Shown here in pieces: positions 60,315-64,000 of a DNA stretch of 64,000 bases; position 1 is the stretch's first letter; the number at the start of each line of letters is the position of its first letter. The stretch is from Desmodus rotundus (taxonomy: Eukaryota > Chordata > Mammalia > Chiroptera > Phyllostomidae), in the NCBI RefSeq assembly GCF_022682495.2, contig NC_071399.1, positions 57,342,873-57,406,872 on the forward strand, written 5' to 3'. The notes beneath the pieces were generated by a model. It was not told where the DNA came from. It made no database searches and saw only the letters and a program-made list of their open reading frames with translations. The position numbers and the translations under genes are program-made.

Positions 60315-60840
60315 GCTCTCTCTGGCCCTCTCGCCCTCTCTCTCAGAGAGTGGCCATGCCATCCCTTTTCTTCACAGGATTTCTGTAGTCTGTGTGTATT
60401 TGTCCATTGCTGTCACAACACAGGATCCTGCTGGCCGGGATCCGCATCAATTTCTGCTCTGATATTTATTATTTCTTTTCTTCTATTCACTTTGGGCTTT
60501 GTTTGTTGTTATTTTTCAAGTTCCTTTAAATATAAAGTTAGATTTTTTGTGCTTTGTTTCTTGCAATAGGCCTATGGTGCTATGATTTCCCCTTAGGATT
60601 GCTTTTCCTGTGTCCCACAGATTTGGGGTTGTTGTGTCTCATTTTCATTTGTTTTAAAATATCTTTTGATTTCTTCTTTGATTTCATTGTTAACCCATTA
60701 ATTGTACAATAACATGTTATTTATCTTCATGTCTTAGTGTATTTTTCAGTTTTTTCTTGTGATCGATTTCTAGTTTTATAACGTTGTGGTTAGAGAACAT
60801 GCTTGATAGGATTTCAATCTTCTTAAAATTATTGAGATTT

Positions 60841-61036
60841 GCCCTGGATGGCATGGCTAAATAGATTGAGTGCCAGCCTGTGAACCAAAGGATCTCAGGT
60901 TCAATTCCCAGTCAGGGCACATGCCTGGTTTTGGGCCAGGTCCCCAGTAGGGGGCATGTAAGAGGCGACCACTCACTGATGTTTCTCTCCCTCTCTTTCT
61001 CCCACCATCCTAAAAATACATAAATAAAATCTTTTT
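60841..61036 (+). mobile_element. Ves SINE in the old L1
   Basis: Imperfect duplications AAAATTATTGAGATTTG (60825-60841) and AAAAGTTATTGAGGCTTG (about 61037-61054) flank it. Features: GCCCTGGATGGCATGGCTAA, 'GGTTCAATTCCCAGTCAGGG', 'CCAGGTCCCCAGTAGGGGGC', CTCTCCCTCTCTTTCTCC and an AATAAAATCTTTTTA tail. Confidence 0.95.
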
Positions 61037-61054
61037 AAAAAGTTATTGAGGCTT

Positions 61055-61140
61055 GTTTTGTTTATATATATTTACAAATATAAATATATATAAAATGTAT
61101 TTATATTAAAATATATTTATAAATTTAAATGTATATATAT
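61055..61140. repeat. AT-rich simple repeat
   Basis: 'ATATATTTACAAATATAAAT'-like units at the breakpoint where the ORF2 endonuclease middle is missing. They resemble the TA-rich units at 41.1 kb. Confidence 0.7.
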
Positions 61141-61339
61141 ATTTTTTCCTTATCCATTCAGCTACCTCATGTCTTTTCCTTGGGACATTTAAGGCATTTA
61201 CATTTAAGGTGATTATTGATAGATACATATTTATTGTCATTTTATTTTTTAACTATTTTCCTCAGTTTATTATTTTTTCTATTTCTTTTTCTTAATGCAA
61301 GCCCTTTAACATCTGTTGCAATAGTGGTTGAGTATTAAG

Positions 61340-62145
61340 AAACTCCTTTAATTTTTTTTGTCTGGGAAGCTATTTCTCATTCAATTCTAAATGATAACCT
61401 TGGTGTTTAAAGCAGCCTTGGTTATAAGTCCCTGTTTTTCATCACTTTCGATATTTCATGTGTATCCCTTCTGACCTGAAATGTTTCTATTGAGAAACCA
61501 AATGGTCTAATTGGAGCTGCCTTGTAGGTAACTAACTGCTTTTCATTTGTGGTTTTTAAGACTTTTCTCCTTGTCTTTAATCTTCGGCATTTTAATTATA
61601 ATGTGTTTTAGTGTAGGCCTCTGTAAGTCTATCTTGTTTGAAATTCTCTACGCATTCTGGACTTTGTCTTTTTCTAACACCAGTTTAGGGAAGTTTTTGG
61701 TCACTATTTCTTCAGGTAGATTTTTGATCCATGCTCACTCTCTACACCTTCTGGTATCACCATGATATGGGTGTAGTTATGCTTCATGTTGTCCCAAAGT
61801 TTCTTAAAGCTCTCATTTTTAAAAAATATTTTTTTTTTCTTGCTGTTCTGCTTGGGTATCTTTTTTTTTTTCTACCTGCTCTTCCAAATCATTGATTTGA
61901 TCCTCTTCTTCATTTAACTTTCATTTATTCTTTCCAGTGTATTATTTATTTCCAGTGTTGCATCTTTGTTTCTGACTGGTCCTTTTTTATGGTTTCTAAG
62001 TCTTTTTTCATACTATTGAGTGTCCTTATAATAATTCCTCTAAATTCTTTATCTGATAAATTGTTTGCCTCCATTTCATTTCTTTCCTCTTCTGGAGATT
62101 TTTCTTGTTCTTTAATTTGGGCTCTGTTTCTTTGTCTTCTCATTT
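61340..62145 (-). pseudogene. ORF1 remnant of the old minus-strand L1
   Basis: It starts MRRQRNRAQIKEQEKSPEEE at 62143 on the minus strand, with a coiled-coil segment (TLNSMKKDLETIKKDQSETK) that then breaks. The C-terminal domain can be followed to the block complementary to CATTCAATTCTAAATGATAA near 61378. Stops and frame changes make it inactive. Confidence 0.8.
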
Positions 62146-62179
62146 TGGCTGCCCCTTTGTGTTTGTTTCTATGTATTAG

Positions 62180-63175
62180 TTAGATCTGCAAAAACTATGG
62201 TGCGAATGTATGTCAGATTCTGCCTATGACTGTCCCTGGGCAACCTGTTTGGAACTATCAGCAAAGCACAGCTTGTGGTACCCTCTGCTGGGTGTGGTTG
62301 CATGCAGAAAGAACCAAGCTGTGGACCAAGACTGACTTTTACCAGCACCGGACCTGAGAGAGAGTCAGCTAAAGTCTCCCAGCTCCCAGAGATCCTCTTT
62401 CCCTGTTAGGTAAACACTGAAATTGCCTCCAGCTGTACTCCTCAGCTGCCAAGTTTAAGCTCCACAAGGTTGTTGGAGAGGGATTCTGTGGGTGGGGCTA
62501 GTGTTTGCCCTCAGTCCCATGCCACTTGGAGGGGAGTGCGCTGTCCAAGAAAGATGGCTTCTGCAGTATGGGGAATGACTAAGCACAGGGTTTCTAGTGA
62601 CATCACTAGAAACCCCTCTCAGCTCTTTCCACAGAGCCACCAACCCCAGACTCCCCTCAGGCTGGTCTACCCCACTCTGTCTTCCCTCTGTTGGATCCCA
62701 GGGTAAGTGGCTACAAATGACATTTTGTGTGTTGGCTCTTTAAGAAACTCTCTGCATATCTAGCCATTTCTCACAGATAGACAGAAACCCAGCTGCTTTT
62801 CAGTGCTGGATGTTTTGGGGGTCTTTTCCTGGTTCTGGTGCTCTAGGCTGGGGAGCACAGCTTGGGGATTAAATCCCACACATTTCAGGGGAATCCCCCC
62901 TCCCCCCTTACTGGCTGGTGAAATGTCCCTCTGAACTTTCAGCTGACACCTGTGGGAGCATAGCCAGCCCTCTTGTGCCTCCTCCACACTTCCTACATAT
63001 CTTGATGTGGTGATGTGGCTTCTTCTGTCTGTCCATGGTCATAAGGTTTCTTTCCAGCTAGTGCTCAACTTGGGGGGATTTTTGTATAATTCAGTTGTAA
63101 TTCCAGTTTTGTCCTGGGAGGAGGTGAATGTAGCTTGCACTTACTCCTCTGTCTTCTTGGGTCTCCGTATTTACG
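62180..63175 (-). promoter_or_regulatory. 5' UTR-like region of the old minus-strand L1
   Basis: GC-richer DNA that follows ORF1 on the minus strand, without similarity I can see to the 5' UTR of the young L1, as expected because L1 lineages have replaced their 5' UTRs repeatedly. A 17-base near-perfect palindrome, GTTTCTAGTGACATCACTAGAAAC, centres on 62601 and contains a TGACATCA (CRE/AP-1-like) core. Confidence 0.6.
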
Positions 63176-63632
63176 GTAATACATTTAAAAAGAGGATCAA
63201 CTATATTTCTGAGTATTCCCTCTCAGAGCTCGGGTGGCTGGCAGCCCAGGACAGACATGTGTTGGGAAGACCATCCACAGACACTCCCTCCTATCTTCAA
63301 TTTCCTCAACCAAGTAGGCTCTATTGCCAGCAGGGCAAATGGAATCTCTTTAGGAATATATATATTCCTGAATATATATATATTCACTGAAGCTTTGATA
63401 TTTTACTGTGAATCAGGAGCCAAAGACCAATCTAGGTATTGATAAAATAGGTTTAAATGAATCTAGCTCAGTACTGTCTCACCAATGACTAATGCTTGTT
63501 ATTTTTACTTTGATTTATATTTGAGTTTGAAATTATGTTCACTTCATACCACAGTTATCAAAACTGGATCCTACCTGAGCATGTCATAGTCCCAGTATAA
63601 TGTGTTGGGTCCTGTTAACTGATGTCACAATG
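63176..63632. other. Unassigned DNA
   Basis: No gene or repeat was recognised, apart from a short palindrome-like AGGAATATATATATTCCTGAATATATATATATTC region near 63352-63386. Confidence 0.4.
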
Positions 63633-63645
63633 CCTTGAAAATTTT

Positions 63646-63960
63646 ATTTTTTTAAATTTTTATTGTTATTCAATTATAGTTGTCTGCATTTTCTCCCCAT
63701 CCCTGTACCCCACCCAACCAAACCTCCCTCCCTCCCCTGCCTCCACCCTCCCCCTTGATTTTGTCCATGTGTCCTTTATAGTAGTTCCTGTAAGCCGCTC
63801 TCCCCACTATCCCCTCCCCATGTCCCTCTGGCTATTGTTAGATGGTTCTTAAGTCAGGTGGTGAGGGACAAATACCATATGATCTCACCTTTAACTGGAA
63901 CATAATCAACAAAAGAAAAATCAAACAAAATATAGCCAGAGACATTGAAGTTAAGAACAA
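63646..63960 (-). mobile_element. Short L1 with 5' inversion
   Basis: A perfect 13-bp duplication, CCTTGAAAATTTT, flanks it at 63633-63645 and 63961-63973. From 63646 to about 63852 it is antisense L1 3' UTR (TTATTCAATTATAGTTGTC, then GGCTATTGTTAGATGGTTC). From about 63853 to 63960 it is the sense strand of the adjacent upstream L1 region (GTGAGGGACAAATACCATATG...GAAGTTAAGAACAA). The two parts meet in L1 coordinates at TTAAGAAC, so the inverted and non-inverted pieces are contiguous in the source RNA. Confidence 0.94.
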
Positions 63961-64000
63961 CCTTGAAAATTTTTATTTCCATTTTCTTTGAGTCTGAAGC

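Larger units (their letters stand above)
59791..60449 (+). mobile_element. Solo LTR-like element with internal (TC)n
   Basis: A 6-bp duplication, ATTTCT (59785-59790 and 60450-60455), restores the expected L1 sequence when the 659-bp insert is removed. It begins TATAGAGAACTGTTCCACGC and ends CCGGGATCCGCATCA. It has AATAAA at 60201-60206, then a 90-base CT-rich repeat and about 130 bases after it. These are LTR-like features (length, signal, 6-bp duplication). The first two bases are TA rather than TG, which could be a point change. No coding sequence is present. I cannot name the retrovirus family. Confidence 0.65.
57070..61240 (-). pseudogene. ORF2 remnant of the old minus-strand L1
   Basis: On the minus strand the C-terminal part reads [20 protein letters not shown] (about 57630-57575) and KKPKCPSVDEWIKQLW (near 57240-57190). 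The RT region reads IKWDLLRKCK, HAEKSFDKIQHTF (about 59040-58990) and a KIGNKTG block. The FADD motif is degraded (FAIDMLLYIEN near 58740-58705). Stops and two large insertions break the frame. Confidence 0.8.
56826..63175 (-). mobile_element. Old near-full-length L1 (minus strand) with nested LTR and SINE
   Basis: Read on the minus strand: 5' UTR-like GC-richer DNA (63175-62180), ORF1 (about 62145-61340), ORF2 (about 61240-57070), 3' UTR and an A-rich end at about 56830. It is interrupted by an LTR (59791-60449) and a Ves SINE (60841-61036). The endonuclease middle seems deleted between about 61063 and 61149, where AT-rich simple sequence lies. Divergence and subfamily features (no match to the young 3' UTR) mark it as much older than the 44.6-kb copy. 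No duplication was found. Confidence 0.83.

Noticed and set aside
60187..60462. A Ser/Leu-rich 91-codon frame
   Set aside because: It is the translation of the (TC)n tract in the LTR-like element.
1..64000. CRISPR arrays, operons, phage or other prokaryotic systems
   Set aside because: No regular spaced repeats or dense coding; LINEs, SINEs and LTRs show that this is vertebrate nuclear DNA.
1..64000. Helitrons, which are abundant in some vespertilionid bats
   Set aside because: I saw no element with a TC start, a hairpin and a CTRR end between A and T. The absence is weak evidence about the host family only.

Overview
This window is mammalian nuclear DNA, most likely from an echolocating (yangochiropteran) bat. 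The taxon call rests on five copies of a tRNA-derived SINE of the Ves type, which opens with a 'GCCCTGGCTGGTG' head, carries tRNA-like boxes and ends in a CTCTCCCTCT / AATAAAATCTTTTT tail. It is supported by many L1 copies sharing one lineage-typical 3' end (ACAACTGTAATTGAATAACAATAAA and close variants) and by half-L1 (HAL1) elements. The DNA is AT-rich. I see no host exon, tRNA, rRNA, CpG-island promoter or other functional host gene. Every open frame longer than about 120 codons lies inside a retroelement or antisense to one. The window is best read as a gene desert or a long intron.

Layout. 0.9-6 kb holds a run of small L1/HAL1 insertions, most with an inverted 5' part, and a MIR. 6-15.3 kb is largely unassigned single-copy AT-rich DNA with a MIR, simple repeats and one 113-bp L1 tail. 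15.4-17.25 kb is a HAL1 on the + strand. 17.8-19.6 kb is an ancient L2 split by an old L1, followed by a MaLR-type LTR. 20.9-21.8 kb has a hAT MITE abutting a mariner relic. 23.2-25.1 kb has an old L1 tail, a 180-bp hAT MITE and a Ves SINE. 30.3-40.7 kb is one old L1 on the + strand that received four later insertions: two antisense L1 tails, a class II-like retroviral LTR unit, and a complete antisense HAL1. 41.7-44.4 kb holds two SINEs and three L1 ends. 44.6-51.25 kb is a full-length, recent-looking L1 with both ORFs broken. 52.7-54.2 kb holds an antisense SINE and an old ORF2 fragment. 56.8-63.2 kb is an old near-full-length L1 on the minus strand, interrupted by a (TC)n-bearing LTR and a SINE. 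63.65-63.96 kb is one more 5'-inverted L1.

How the parts relate. L1 would have supplied the reverse transcriptase for itself, for HAL1 (which has ORF1 but no ORF2) and for the Ves SINEs; A-rich tails and target-site duplications (TSDs) of about 10-17 bp support this. The hAT MITEs (8-bp TSDs), the mariner relic and the LTRs (6-bp TSDs) moved by other machinery. No element here looks capable of moving itself today. I found no undescribed cellular system. The most interesting signals are the retroviral LTR unit with a primer-binding-site-like stretch and a duplicated 3' end, the HAL1 set, the cluster of 5'-inverted L1s, frameshifts at A-runs in the young L1, and long antisense open frames over L1/HAL1 5' regions. 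Family assignments were made by eye from remembered repeat features and need a RepeatMasker/Dfam comparison.
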